Positions 25,714 to 33,951 of a stretch of 64,000 nucleotides of DNA are shown one piece after another. The notes under the pieces were generated by a model, which saw only the letters and a program-made list of their open reading frames with translations, did no database searches and was not told where the DNA came from. The DNA is from Elizabethkingia miricola (lineage in GTDB: Bacteria; Bacteroidota; Bacteroidia; Flavobacteriales; Weeksellaceae), in assembly GCF_001675285.1 (NCBI RefSeq), contig NZ_LSGQ01000032.1:62001-126000 (forward strand), read 5' to 3'. How positions within the stretch are numbered: position 1 is the first letter of the stretch; the number at the start of each line of letters is the position of its first letter. The position numbers and the translations under genes are program-made.

Positions 25714-28470
25714 ATGAAAACAGCTCTACAAAAGACTATGTTCATTGCGCTCTGCACTACGGGAGCAGCGGTAATGGCTCAGGAATTTAAAGGTAAAATA
25801 TTCAACTCCGAAACCGGAGAAGTAGTAACCGGCGCAGAAGTACAGATCTTCCCCGGAAAACAAAAAGCTTATTCCGGACTGGATGGCGAATTTAAGTTCA
25901 AAAACCTTTCTCCGGGACAATATACTTACACTATTACTTACAATCCTTTTAAAACAGTTCACAGTACAATTGTTATTGCCGAGGAAAAGAATGAGGTTGA
26001 AGTGTTTATGGGAACTTCTGCAGTAAAAGAGATTGAGCGGATTAGTGTTAAAGGAAACAAAAAAGCTGATTCCGACGCATTTGCCAGAAAGAGAGAGCAA
26101 AAGCTACCACAAGTAGTTAATATTGTTTCCGGAGCTGCAATTGCCAAATCACCGGATATTAGTGTTGCCAATGTAATCCAGAGAGTTTCCGGGATTTCGG
26201 TAGAGCGAAGCAGTAATGGTGAAGGACAATATGCTATCCTTCGGGGGATGGATAAAAGGTATAATTATACATTGGTAAACGGTGTGAAAATACCCAGCCC
26301 TGATGGTAAAAACAGGTATATTCCCCTGGATATATTCCCTGCTGAGCTACTGGACAGACTGGAGGTTTATAAATCTTTATTACCTGACATGGAAGGTGAT
26401 GCAGTAGGTGGAGCTATAAATATGGTGATGAAAGATGCTCCTTCCCGTGAGGAGATCAATGTAAACCTGGCATTGGGGTACAGTCAGATGCTGATGGACA
26501 GAAAATTTAAAACCTTTCCAACAGATCAGATTAATTTCCGTTCTCCATACGAATTAGGAGGTAAAAATTATCAGGCTAAGAATGCAAATTTCCCAAGAAA
26601 CAACTATAGAATAGAGAATGTTACCGCTATGCCTAACTTTAGTGGTGGGGTTTCTTACGGAAAGAGATTTTTCAATCAGAAATTAGGATTCATAGGAGCT
26701 GTAAGCTTCCAAAACAATAGCCGTCTTACAGAAAGTCAATTCTTTAATTCCAGTAATGTAGATGTTATGAAGTATGCTGTGCTTACTTCCCAAAGTGACA
26801 GAAACTATTACGAAAATCAGCAAAGGTTGGGAATTCATACCAAATTAGACTATAAATTCAACAAAAACAACAGTCTCTCTTTATATAACTTATTTGTACA
26901 GCTTAGAGATACCCAGCTTAGAGAAAACCTCAATACCAATTTCTCTAATTCCGTTTATGATCCTGCATTGGGAAATGCCTCACTTAGCTACCAAAACAGA
27001 ACACGTTTGCAACAACAAAGAGTATGGAACTCTACTTTAAAGGGCGAGCATAGACTAGTACCTGGATTATTGAATATGGACTGGTCAGCAGTTGTATCTT
27101 CTGCCAGTAATGAGCTTCCGGACACTGCCCTTTTCGGTACATTGGGGGTACGCAAAAACTTTGCTGAAAACCATACTTCTCCAACCGATGCCAGTAGAAG
27201 CTGGCAAAGAAATACTGATAATGATTATGCAGGGTATCTGAATTTTGGGTTGGATTTGGGTAATAGATCTGAAATTAAATTTGGTGGTTTATACAGAGAT
27301 AAAAAAAGAAGCAGTTTCTACAACAATTACGTATTAAAACCTGTAAATCCTACAGCACAATGGGGAACTGATTACCAAGGCTATACGGATATAGACTATG
27401 AGGTACAAAATCCAAAAGGTGCAGTAGCCAACCCTTTAACATACGATGCTACTGAGAAAACAACAGCTGCTTATCTAATGGTTAATACAAGGATAGAAGA
27501 TCTTCATATTTCGGGAGGTTTAAGAATGGAAAACACCAATCAGGGATACAAACTCTACTTTCCACAGGGAGAATCTAAACCTGAAATGAATCAGAAGTAT
27601 ACAGATTACCTGCCAAGCCTTAGTTTAAAATATACACTCAACCACAATCAAAACTTCAGAGCCACCTATTTCCGCTCTGTCAACAGACCTGGATTCTATG
27701 AAATAGTACCTTCCAGAATTGTATATGAAGAATTTCAGGAAAGAGGTAATCCCGATCTGAAAAGAGCTTTGGCAGACAATCTGGATTTCAGGTACGAATA
27801 CTTTCCCAATGCAACAGATCAGTATATGGTGGGTGTATTTCACAAAACGATTAAAAATCCTATCGAATATACATTACAGCCAGATCCTACAAGACCTCAG
27901 GATATTTTCTATTCCCCGGGTAACTTCGGAACAGCTCGTAATTTTGGTGTAGAAGTAGATGTTATAAAATTCTTCAATAAAATAGGATTCAAAGCCAACT
28001 ATACCTTTACCAATAGTAACATTGAAACTCCTAAAAGTCAGAAAATCAGAAACCAGGCTGGTGATCTGGAGACCATTCAGGTAATGCAGAAAAGGCCATT
28101 GTATGGGCAAAGTAAACATATAGCCAATCTTTCCCTACTCTACAAAGATGTACAAAATGGCTGGGATGCACAGTTGGCCGGTTCTTATACAGGTGAAAGA
28201 ATTAATACAATATCTCAGTATCTGGATAATGATATCTGGCAAAAAGGATTTGTGCAGCTGGATTTTTCTATAGAAAAGAAGCTGAAGAATGGTGTAACAA
28301 TATTCCTAAAGGCTAATAATCTATTGAACACACCGATGGAGCTATTTATGAAAGGGAGCAATCCGGAAAACCAAAATATTCCGTATCAGAAGGTATCTGA
28401 TAACGAAACCCTTATTCGTAAAGATTATTACAGACAAACCTATTTACTGGGGGTAAAATTCAAAATCTAA
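25714..28470 (+). CDS. TonB-dependent receptor of the phytase operon
   Basis: A 918-residue outer membrane receptor. ATG 25714 is taken as start (a GTG lies two codons upstream). After the signal peptide (cleavage near AVMAQ) comes a carboxypeptidase-like beta-sandwich domain (GKIFNSETGEVVTGAEVQIFPGKQ, about 25-105), then the plug (ISVANVIQRVSGISVER, GQYAILRGMDKRYNYTLVNG, LPDMEGDAVGGAINMVMK) and a long barrel that ends QTYLLGVKFKI. It belongs to the TonB-dependent receptor group with an N-terminal regulatory-like domain. Downstream are a beta-helix lipoprotein and a phytase, so it probably imports inositol phosphates or phytate-derived products. Confidence 0.88.
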   Translation: MKTALQKTMFIALCTTGAAVMAQEFKGKIFNSETGEVVTGAEVQIFPGKQKAYSGLDGEFKFKNLSPGQYTYTITYNPFKTVHSTIVIAEEKNEVEVFMGTSAVKEIERISVKGNKKADSDAFARKREQKLPQVVNIVSGAAIAKSPDISVANVIQRVSGISVERSSNGEGQYAILRGMDKRYNYTLVNGVKIPSPDGKNRYIPLDIFPAELLDRLEVYKSLLPDMEGDAVGGAINMVMKDAPSREEINVNLALGYSQMLMDRKFKTFPTDQINFRSPYELGGKNYQAKNANFPRNNYRIENVTAMPNFSGGVSYGKRFFNQKLGFIGAVSFQNNSRLTESQFFNSSNVDVMKYAVLTSQSDRNYYENQQRLGIHTKLDYKFNKNNSLSLYNLFVQLRDTQLRENLNTNFSNSVYDPALGNASLSYQNRTRLQQQRVWNSTLKGEHRLVPGLLNMDWSAVVSSASNELPDTALFGTLGVRKNFAENHTSPTDASRSWQRNTDNDYAGYLNFGLDLGNRSEIKFGGLYRDKKRSSFYNNYVLKPVNPTAQWGTDYQGYTDIDYEVQNPKGAVANPLTYDATEKTTAAYLMVNTRIEDLHISGGLRMENTNQGYKLYFPQGESKPEMNQKYTDYLPSLSLKYTLNHNQNFRATYFRSVNRPGFYEIVPSRIVYEEFQERGNPDLKRALADNLDFRYEYFPNATDQYMVGVFHKTIKNPIEYTLQPDPTRPQDIFYSPGNFGTARNFGVEVDVIKFFNKIGFKANYTFTNSNIETPKSQKIRNQAGDLETIQVMQKRPLYGQSKHIANLSLLYKDVQNGWDAQLAGSYTGERINTISQYLDNDIWQKGFVQLDFSIEKKLKNGVTIFLKANNLLNTPMELFMKGSNPENQNIPYQKVSDNETLIRKDYYRQTYLLGVKFKI

Positions 28471-28477
28471 AGAGACA

Positions 28478-29740
28478 ATGAAAACACAATACTATAAAAT
28501 ATTCGCCTTAGCTCTTCTACTGAGTATTACTCAATCCTGTGAGAATGCCAACTCTATGGTGGACACATCTGTAGAAGCTCCAAATACCAGTGGTGTACAC
28601 GGAGAAGTATTCGGTATATGGAACAAAAACACAACAATATATGTAAGCGGGGATATTATTGTCCCTGAAGGAAAATCCCTGGTCCTGGAAGAGGGTGTTA
28701 CTGTAATTATGGATCCCAATACAAAACCGGAATTTGTTGTAAAAGGAAATCTTTACAGTATGGGAACTGTTGTGAATCCTGTAAAAATAACAGGTCCAGC
28801 TGAAACCAGAAAACCAGATTCATGGGGGCAGATATGGGGCGGAATTCTGGCGACTCCTACCTGTACTGAAATGTTGCTGGATCATACCATTATAGAACTT
28901 GGCGGAGCCACTACTACCGAGGCTTCAACATCAGTAAAAATGGGATTATATAAAGCAAAAGCTGGTGAAAACCTTCCTGCTCTATGGTTCTCTAATACCA
29001 AAGGAAAATTGGTTATTACCAATTCCATTATCCGCAATTTTCACGATGATGCTACTTACCTAGAAGGTGGTGAGCTTATCATTTCCAAAAATAAATTTTA
29101 CAGCACTGGAAATAAAGGCGGAGAAGGCGTAAACATTAAATCCGGAGTACTTGCCGATGTTAGTTACAATTTATTCTTCTCCAACAATACCAATGCGCTA
29201 AAACTTTCCAATTCCGGAGGCCGCTCACCTCAGGCCCATGTAGTTACTTATAACAATACTATTATCAATACAGGCTGGAGAAGACCCGATATTAAAGGCG
29301 GATCCATATGGCTGGAAAGTTCTGTTTATGCTGAAGTTTACAATACTTTGTTTGCCAATACCAGATTTGGTATCAAACAGGATACTAAAAACAAACCCGA
29401 TATCCGCTCCAAGTCTTCCAATAACCTTTATTATGGTTATTCAGCCGATGCTGTAACTGGATTTACACCCAATAATGGTGATATCCTTAGCGGGAGCAAT
29501 GACATTATCAGTACAACTCCTCAGGCAAACGATCCTAAGTTTAAGAATTATCCATTGAATAATAGCTATACCAGTGCTTTATTTAATGATGCATGGGATT
29601 TTCATCTTTCATCAGGCTCTCCTGCCCTAAGCAAAGGAAGCACAAATATTATCCGTAATTTCCCGAAAGGACTTACAATTAATAATACACTTTATGAATC
29701 TCCGGAACCATCATCCTATATCGGTGCATACGGACAATAA
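28478..29740 (+). CDS. Parallel beta-helix surface lipoprotein
   Basis: A 420-residue lipoprotein (lipobox ITQSC, Cys about residue 21). The body has the repeating hydrophobic and Asn-rich turns of a right-handed beta-helix (LVITNSIIRNFHDDATYLEGGELIISKNKFYS, then VSYNLFFSNNTNALKLSNS). The N-terminal part, SGDIIVPEGKSLVLEEGVTVIMDP, is the usual cap of such proteins. It lies 7 bases after the receptor and 12 before the phytase, so all three are one operon. It may be a surface partner for substrate capture; no catalytic motif is visible. Confidence 0.75.
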   Translation: MKTQYYKIFALALLLSITQSCENANSMVDTSVEAPNTSGVHGEVFGIWNKNTTIYVSGDIIVPEGKSLVLEEGVTVIMDPNTKPEFVVKGNLYSMGTVVNPVKITGPAETRKPDSWGQIWGGILATPTCTEMLLDHTIIELGGATTTEASTSVKMGLYKAKAGENLPALWFSNTKGKLVITNSIIRNFHDDATYLEGGELIISKNKFYSTGNKGGEGVNIKSGVLADVSYNLFFSNNTNALKLSNSGGRSPQAHVVTYNNTIINTGWRRPDIKGGSIWLESSVYAEVYNTLFANTRFGIKQDTKNKPDIRSKSSNNLYYGYSADAVTGFTPNNGDILSGSNDIISTTPQANDPKFKNYPLNNSYTSALFNDAWDFHLSSGSPALSKGSTNIIRNFPKGLTINNTLYESPEPSSYIGAYGQ

Positions 29741-29752
29741 CAGAATGATATC

Positions 29753-30796
29753 ATGAAATACTATTTATATACCCTTATCAGCCTCTCTGCATTATCTTGT
29801 TCCGGACAAAAGCAAGTCCTTGCTTCTCCGGAAATTATTAAACCGGTTATTGTTACTGAGCCTGTAAATTTTGATTCCGACGATCCTGCTATATGGGTAA
29901 ATCCTAAAGATCCGTCTAAAAGTCTTGTAATAGGCACGGACAAAGACATCAATGGTGGTCTTTTTGTTTTTAATCTGGAAGGCAAAATACAAAAGGATCT
30001 TTCCGTGACGGGATTACAGCGGCCTAATAATGTTGATATTGCCTACGGACTGACGCTAAATGGTAGAAAGACGGATATTGCAGTAACAACAGAAAGGTAT
30101 ACCCATAAACTAAGAATTTTTTCTCTGCCGGATATGAAGCCTATAGATAACGGAGGTTTACCAATGTTTGAAGGACAAACCGGAGAAGGGGAAAGAGACC
30201 TTATGGGGATTGCTTTGTATACTGATCCAAAAGGAAACATATATGCTATTACAGGCAGAAAAACGGGTCCAAAAGACGGCACCTATCTTTGGCAGTATCT
30301 GCTATCAGATTCCGGAAAAGGATTTGTAGAAGCTAAACTTGTGCGGAAATTTGGTAATTATAGCGGTAAAAAGGAAATAGAATCTATTGCTGTAGATAAT
30401 GAGAATGGTTATGTCTATTATTCGGATGAACAATTTGGCGTAAGAAAATACTATGCTGATCCCGCTAAAGGCAACCAGGAACTTGGCGTATTTGCTCAGA
30501 CCGGTTTTACAGAAGATCATGAAGGAATTTCCATTTACAAAACAAAGACTAAAAAAGGCTATATTCTCGTTTCTGATCAGGGCGCTAATAAGTTCCATAT
30601 CTTTAGCAGAGAAGGGAAAAACAAACTGCTGAAAATTGTAAAAGTCCAGGCCAACAAAAGTGATGGCTCTGATATGGTAAGTATTCCTTTGAATGCAACA
30701 TTCAGACATGGCCTTTTTGTTGTGATGAGTGATGATAAAACTTTTCATTATTACCGTTGGGAAGATATCGCCGGTGAGGAGCTGGATGTCAACTAA
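29753..30796 (+). CDS. Beta-propeller phytase (3-phytase family), lipoprotein
   Basis: A 347-residue protein of the BPP phytase family. It begins with a lipoprotein signal (ISLSALSCSGQ). The family's opening block is present as FDSDDPAIWVNPKDPSKSLVIGTDKDINGGL; later blocks include LQRPNNVDIAYG, GERDLMGIALY, EIESIAVDNENGYVYYSDEQFGVRKY and TEDHEGISIY, with the acidic calcium and phosphate residues. The enzyme removes phosphate from phytate using calcium. As the last gene of a TonB receptor operon, it indicates scavenging of phosphate from phytate at the cell surface. Confidence 0.9.
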   Translation: MKYYLYTLISLSALSCSGQKQVLASPEIIKPVIVTEPVNFDSDDPAIWVNPKDPSKSLVIGTDKDINGGLFVFNLEGKIQKDLSVTGLQRPNNVDIAYGLTLNGRKTDIAVTTERYTHKLRIFSLPDMKPIDNGGLPMFEGQTGEGERDLMGIALYTDPKGNIYAITGRKTGPKDGTYLWQYLLSDSGKGFVEAKLVRKFGNYSGKKEIESIAVDNENGYVYYSDEQFGVRKYYADPAKGNQELGVFAQTGFTEDHEGISIYKTKTKKGYILVSDQGANKFHIFSREGKNKLLKIVKVQANKSDGSDMVSIPLNATFRHGLFVVMSDDKTFHYYRWEDIAGEELDVN

Positions 30797-30849
30797 CAAA
30801 CCATAATAAAAAGATTTTCAAAATATTACATTATTTACTGTATCTTCGT

Positions 30850-30881
30850 AAAGCAGGCTTTATTAAGTCTGCTTTATTTTT
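30850..30881 (+). terminator. Terminator of the phytase operon
   Basis: Stem AAAGCAG / CTGCTTT with a 12-base loop followed by ATTTTT, 53 bases after the phytase stop. Confidence 0.7.
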
Positions 30882-30901
30882 CGTTAAAATCATACTGTAA
30901 T

Positions 30902-32449
30902 ATGAAAGGTAATTTTATAAACTCAGATCGTTTCATCAAAACCACTGTACTGTTTAGTTTTATCCTCCTGAAATTCCTTATACAGTATTCACTCATACTT
31001 CCTGAATATGATCTACAAAGAGATGAATACCTCCACCTGGATCAGGCGAATCATTTAGCCTGGGGATATCTATCCGTTCCGCCGGTTACTTCATGGATAT
31101 CCTACCTTATAAAGTTTTTGGGAAATTCTGTTTTCTGGATCAAATTTTTTCCTGCACTATTCGGTGCTTTAACCACCATTGTAGTATGGAAAACAATTGA
31201 GGAACTTGGCGGAAATTTATTTGCGCTCGTTCTGGGAGCCAGCTGTGTTACCTTTTCAGTTTTATTCCGTCTTAATACCCTTTATCAGCCAAATTCGCTA
31301 GATGTACTCTGCTGGACCCTACTCTACTTTTTCATTATAAAATATATCAGTCAGCAACAGTTTAAGTGGTTATATTATGCTGCAATTACCTTTGCTTTTG
31401 GATTCTTGAATAAATACAATATTGTATTTGCTGCTATTGGACTTTTACCTGCCTTTATTATAACACCTGAGAGAAAAATATTTTCAAACAAAAAGTTATA
31501 TTTTGCTCTGGTGCTGGCATTTGTATTAATCCTCCCAAATCTTTTGTGGCAGTACAAAAATAACTTCCCGGTTGTCCATCACATGAAAGAATTAGCGGAC
31601 ACACAGCTTGTAAATGTCAACAGACTGGATTTTATACGCTCACAGTTCTTATTTTTTCCGGGAACCAATATTATAATACTTATCGGAATATTCTCTCTTA
31701 TCAGGTACAAGCCCTTTAAGAAATATCGTTTATTATTCTGGTCTTTCTTCATTACTCTTGGCATTTTTCTTTTCCTAAAAGCAAAAGATTATTATGCCAT
31801 TGGTATCTATCCTGTTTATTTTGCCTTTGGCTCTGTTTATATAGCACATCTATTGGAGAAAAAATCTTTGAAAATTTTAAAACCCGTGTGTGTTATTCTG
31901 GCTATAGCCTCTTTTATCCCGATGTATTTAGTCGCTTTCCCTAACAGAAGCCCGGACTACTATATAACGCACAAAGAAACTTTTCATAAGCTGGGGATGC
32001 TTCGCTGGGAAGATGGTAAAGAGTATCCCTTGCCTCAGGATTTTGCAGATATGCTGGGTTGGAAAGAACTAGCAGCTAAAGTTGACAAAGCTTATTTAGA
32101 ATTCAATGATCCGGCACATACACTTGTCTTATGTGATAATTACGGACAGGCTGGCGCCATTAATTTCTATTCAAAATACGGGATACGAGCCGTTTCTTTT
32201 AATGCTGATTATATCAACTGGTTCGACCTTCATAAAAAGTACGTCCACCTTATCCGTGTGAAAAACCAAAATGAAAGGAACAATGAATTAAAGGAGACCT
32301 CACCATTCTTTAAACATAGTATAATAGCAGATTCTGTAACCAATAAATACGCACGGGAATATGGTGCCACAATCTTCAGTTTCTCCGGTGCTAAAATAGA
32401 TATCAGGCCAAGACTCCAGGAAGAGATTAATAAGGTAAAAGCCAGATAG
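30902..32449 (+). CDS. Glycosyltransferase family 39 protein (membrane)
   Basis: A 515-residue integral membrane protein with about ten helices. The first loop has LPEYDLQRDEYLHLDQANHLAWGY, where the acidic D/E pair fits the catalytic loop of GT39/ArnT/PMT-type enzymes, followed by VPPVTSWISYLIKFLGNSVFWIKFFPALFGAL, a typical GT39 segment. The C-terminal third is soluble and periplasmic. Such enzymes transfer sugars from polyprenyl-phosphate donors to lipids or proteins. The acceptor is unknown and there is no neighbouring glycan gene. It could be an ArnT-like lipid A enzyme, but I see nothing specific for that. Confidence 0.82.
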   Translation: MKGNFINSDRFIKTTVLFSFILLKFLIQYSLILPEYDLQRDEYLHLDQANHLAWGYLSVPPVTSWISYLIKFLGNSVFWIKFFPALFGALTTIVVWKTIEELGGNLFALVLGASCVTFSVLFRLNTLYQPNSLDVLCWTLLYFFIIKYISQQQFKWLYYAAITFAFGFLNKYNIVFAAIGLLPAFIITPERKIFSNKKLYFALVLAFVLILPNLLWQYKNNFPVVHHMKELADTQLVNVNRLDFIRSQFLFFPGTNIIILIGIFSLIRYKPFKKYRLLFWSFFITLGIFLFLKAKDYYAIGIYPVYFAFGSVYIAHLLEKKSLKILKPVCVILAIASFIPMYLVAFPNRSPDYYITHKETFHKLGMLRWEDGKEYPLPQDFADMLGWKELAAKVDKAYLEFNDPAHTLVLCDNYGQAGAINFYSKYGIRAVSFNADYINWFDLHKKYVHLIRVKNQNERNNELKETSPFFKHSIIADSVTNKYAREYGATIFSFSGAKIDIRPRLQEEINKVKAR

Positions 32450-32458
32450 AATTATAAA

Positions 32459-33094
32459 TCACTTTCCTGTAGCCCATTTTTTTGCCGGCATTATCCAGTC
32501 ATCCAAGGCTTTAAATAAAAAACCATGAACTAATCCTGTATTAAGCTCTATTTCTTTGAAAGAATTTAGTTTAGACTTTATAAACCTCTTTTGATCGGAC
32601 AAGGATATATTGCCCTTATCAGAGCTTTCATTAATAGAAAGTATTTTCCCATAAAGTCTGAGATCAGCATCTTTGCTTAAAGAATCATCTTTAAAACTGG
32701 AACCAACAAATACAAATTTTAATTCCGGATTTTTCATATAATAAGAAACATATTGAGCAATGAAACCTCCCTGAGAAGTTCCTATTATGGCAATATTTCT
32801 TATAAGAATTCCCTTTTGGGACAGACTATCAATCTGACCTTTCACTCTCATTGCATATGCTTCTATATCTGTATTGGGTTTACGTTTTTCAGAAATAACA
32901 ATCGTATTCTGATCTTCAAGTTTATGAATAATCGCTCTGTATTCTGCAATACCATATTGGGGATGCTCCTCATTCAGGGCGTGACTTTCCAAAAACTTAT
33001 TATGTAAAAAGATGATATAGTGTTTTTGAGACTGGGCGAAAAATATTGCCGGCCAACAAAACAACAATGTCAAAATAGTTAATTTAAATTTCAT
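32459..33094 (-). CDS. Exported alpha/beta-hydrolase-like protein
   Basis: A 211-residue protein with a signal peptide (MKFKLTILTLLFCWPAIFFAQ). It has one clear serine hydrolase elbow, IIGTSQGGFIAQYVSYY (G-x-S-x-G, about residue 110), after a strand-like YIIFLHNKFLES that resembles the oxyanion-strand region. A late His (GLVHGFLFKALDDW, about 192) could complete the triad. The protein is short for the family. Substrate unknown. It is convergent with the GT39 gene, only 9 bases away. Confidence 0.7.
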   Translation of the reverse strand: MKFKLTILTLLFCWPAIFFAQSQKHYIIFLHNKFLESHALNEEHPQYGIAEYRAIIHKLEDQNTIVISEKRKPNTDIEAYAMRVKGQIDSLSQKGILIRNIAIIGTSQGGFIAQYVSYYMKNPELKFVFVGSSFKDDSLSKDADLRLYGKILSINESSDKGNISLSDQKRFIKSKLNSFKEIELNTGLVHGFLFKALDDWIMPAKKWATGK

Positions 33095-33444
33095 AATGAT
33101 TTATAAAAAAAGAAAAACTTTATACTATTTAAAGTTAAAAATGCACTGACAAAATTGATCAAATAATTTTAAATTTCATCAGAAACCGGGGCAGAAAAAA
33201 ATACAGGCAAAAAAATATTTCACTTTTTACCACATACACAAAACACGAAACAACCCCTATGAATACTAAGAAAACCAGTGCTAAAAAAAACTAAATAGAT
33301 TGTTAAAATTATCATAATTGACATAAATGATTGGCATACAGTACTCTTAATAAAATTAAAAACTCTATATTTGTCATCGTAATAATACAACATCCTCTTT
33401 TATAGGATGTTTACGAATACAAAAACACAAACAAACAACACACA

Positions 33445-33507
33445 ATGATGAGAAACTTATTAATCACAATTAGGGGTAGCCTTTCTGTTTACCTAAGTAC
33501 TATTTAG
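33445..33507 (+). pseudogene. Relic of a lipoprotein/signal-peptide start
   Basis: A 20-codon frame that begins ATGATG after the same kind of CACAAACAA-rich leader found before the three lipoprotein genes at 33952, 35563 and 37123. As read it is MMRNLLITIRGSLSVYLSTI. Removing one base after codon 9 would give MMRNLLITI-GVAFLFT, a normal start of a signal peptide, before a stop. It looks like the broken remains of a further copy. It may instead be a short leader peptide. Confidence 0.4.
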
Positions 33508-33676
33508 ATTTTTGAATAAAAAGTTGATGTAAAAATATTTTTTTACACAGCACAAGCTTTTTGCTCAAAATAAGACCCGAAATCCAAATCACTGAGAGCG
33601 TAATAAATTAAACCTCACATCACACATGTATAGTGTGCAGAATGCTGGTTATTATAATTTATATATACAATTGGAT

Positions 33677-33696
33677 CACAGTTCCAACATGTTGGA
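33677..33696 (+). promoter_or_regulatory. Leader element of the small-protein gene
   Basis: CACAGTTCC followed by the perfect palindrome TCCAACATGTTGGA, about 40-60 bases before the small-protein start. The same CACAGTTCC with a TTCC/GGAA hairpin lies before the homologous gene at 47647-47841. It may be a 5' leader hairpin or an operator. Confidence 0.45.
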
Positions 33697-33734
33697 GATT
33701 TAGATAAAACACAAACAAATAAAGAAGATTACAA

Positions 33735-33914
33735 ATGATGATTAAAGAAAACCTTAAACAGGAGTATTCTGCTCCTGCGCTGGATGTATTATGGTTGGAA
33801 ATGGAGCAAGGTATAGCAGCCGGCTCTGCAAGAGTTGTCCCTCCAAATAGCGGTGGTCAGGTTCAGGAAGAATGGACACAAGACCCGGATGATAACCGAA
33901 CTATCGAATGGTAG
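33735..33914 (+). CDS. Small conserved protein upstream of fimbrillin-like lipoproteins
   Basis: A 59-residue protein starting ATGATG. The N-terminal part is MMIKENLKQEYSAPALDVLW, then LEMEQGIAAGSA, and a tail rich in Gln, Asp and Trp ending NRTIEW. It has no signal peptide or membrane segment. The protein at 47647-47841 is a clear homologue (P-x(2)-[DE]-[IV]-[LV]-x-[LV]-E-M-E-x-G-I-[AS]-A-x-S-A, then Q-x-[DE]-W and I-x-W near the end) and also sits directly upstream of a fimbrillin-like lipoprotein. The conserved half, the small-residue GIxAxSA site and the variable tail resemble a leader/core precursor, but no processing gene is nearby. Function unknown. Confidence 0.7.
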   Translation: MMIKENLKQEYSAPALDVLWLEMEQGIAAGSARVVPPNSGGQVQEEWTQDPDDNRTIEW

Positions 33915-33951
33915 ACCAGTAAATTAAGCTAACAAAACACAAACAATTTAA

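Larger units (their letters stand above)
33095..33734. other. Intergenic region upstream of the small-protein/lipoprotein locus
   Basis: About 640 AT-rich bases. It holds a -7-like TATATTTG at 33366-33373, a hairpin ACATCCT / AGGATGT at 33390-33410, a broken gene start at 33445, and a leader element with the 14-base palindrome TCCAACATGTTGGA at 33683-33696. No other gene is supportable. Confidence 0.5.

Noticed and set aside
30305-30799. A 164-codon minus-strand frame opposite the phytase gene
   Set aside because: The plus-strand phytase is well supported and the antisense frame matches nothing.
30902-32449. ArnT-type lipid A aminoarabinose transferase
   Set aside because: It fits GT39 in general, but no aminoarabinose pathway genes are near and no specific motif was seen.
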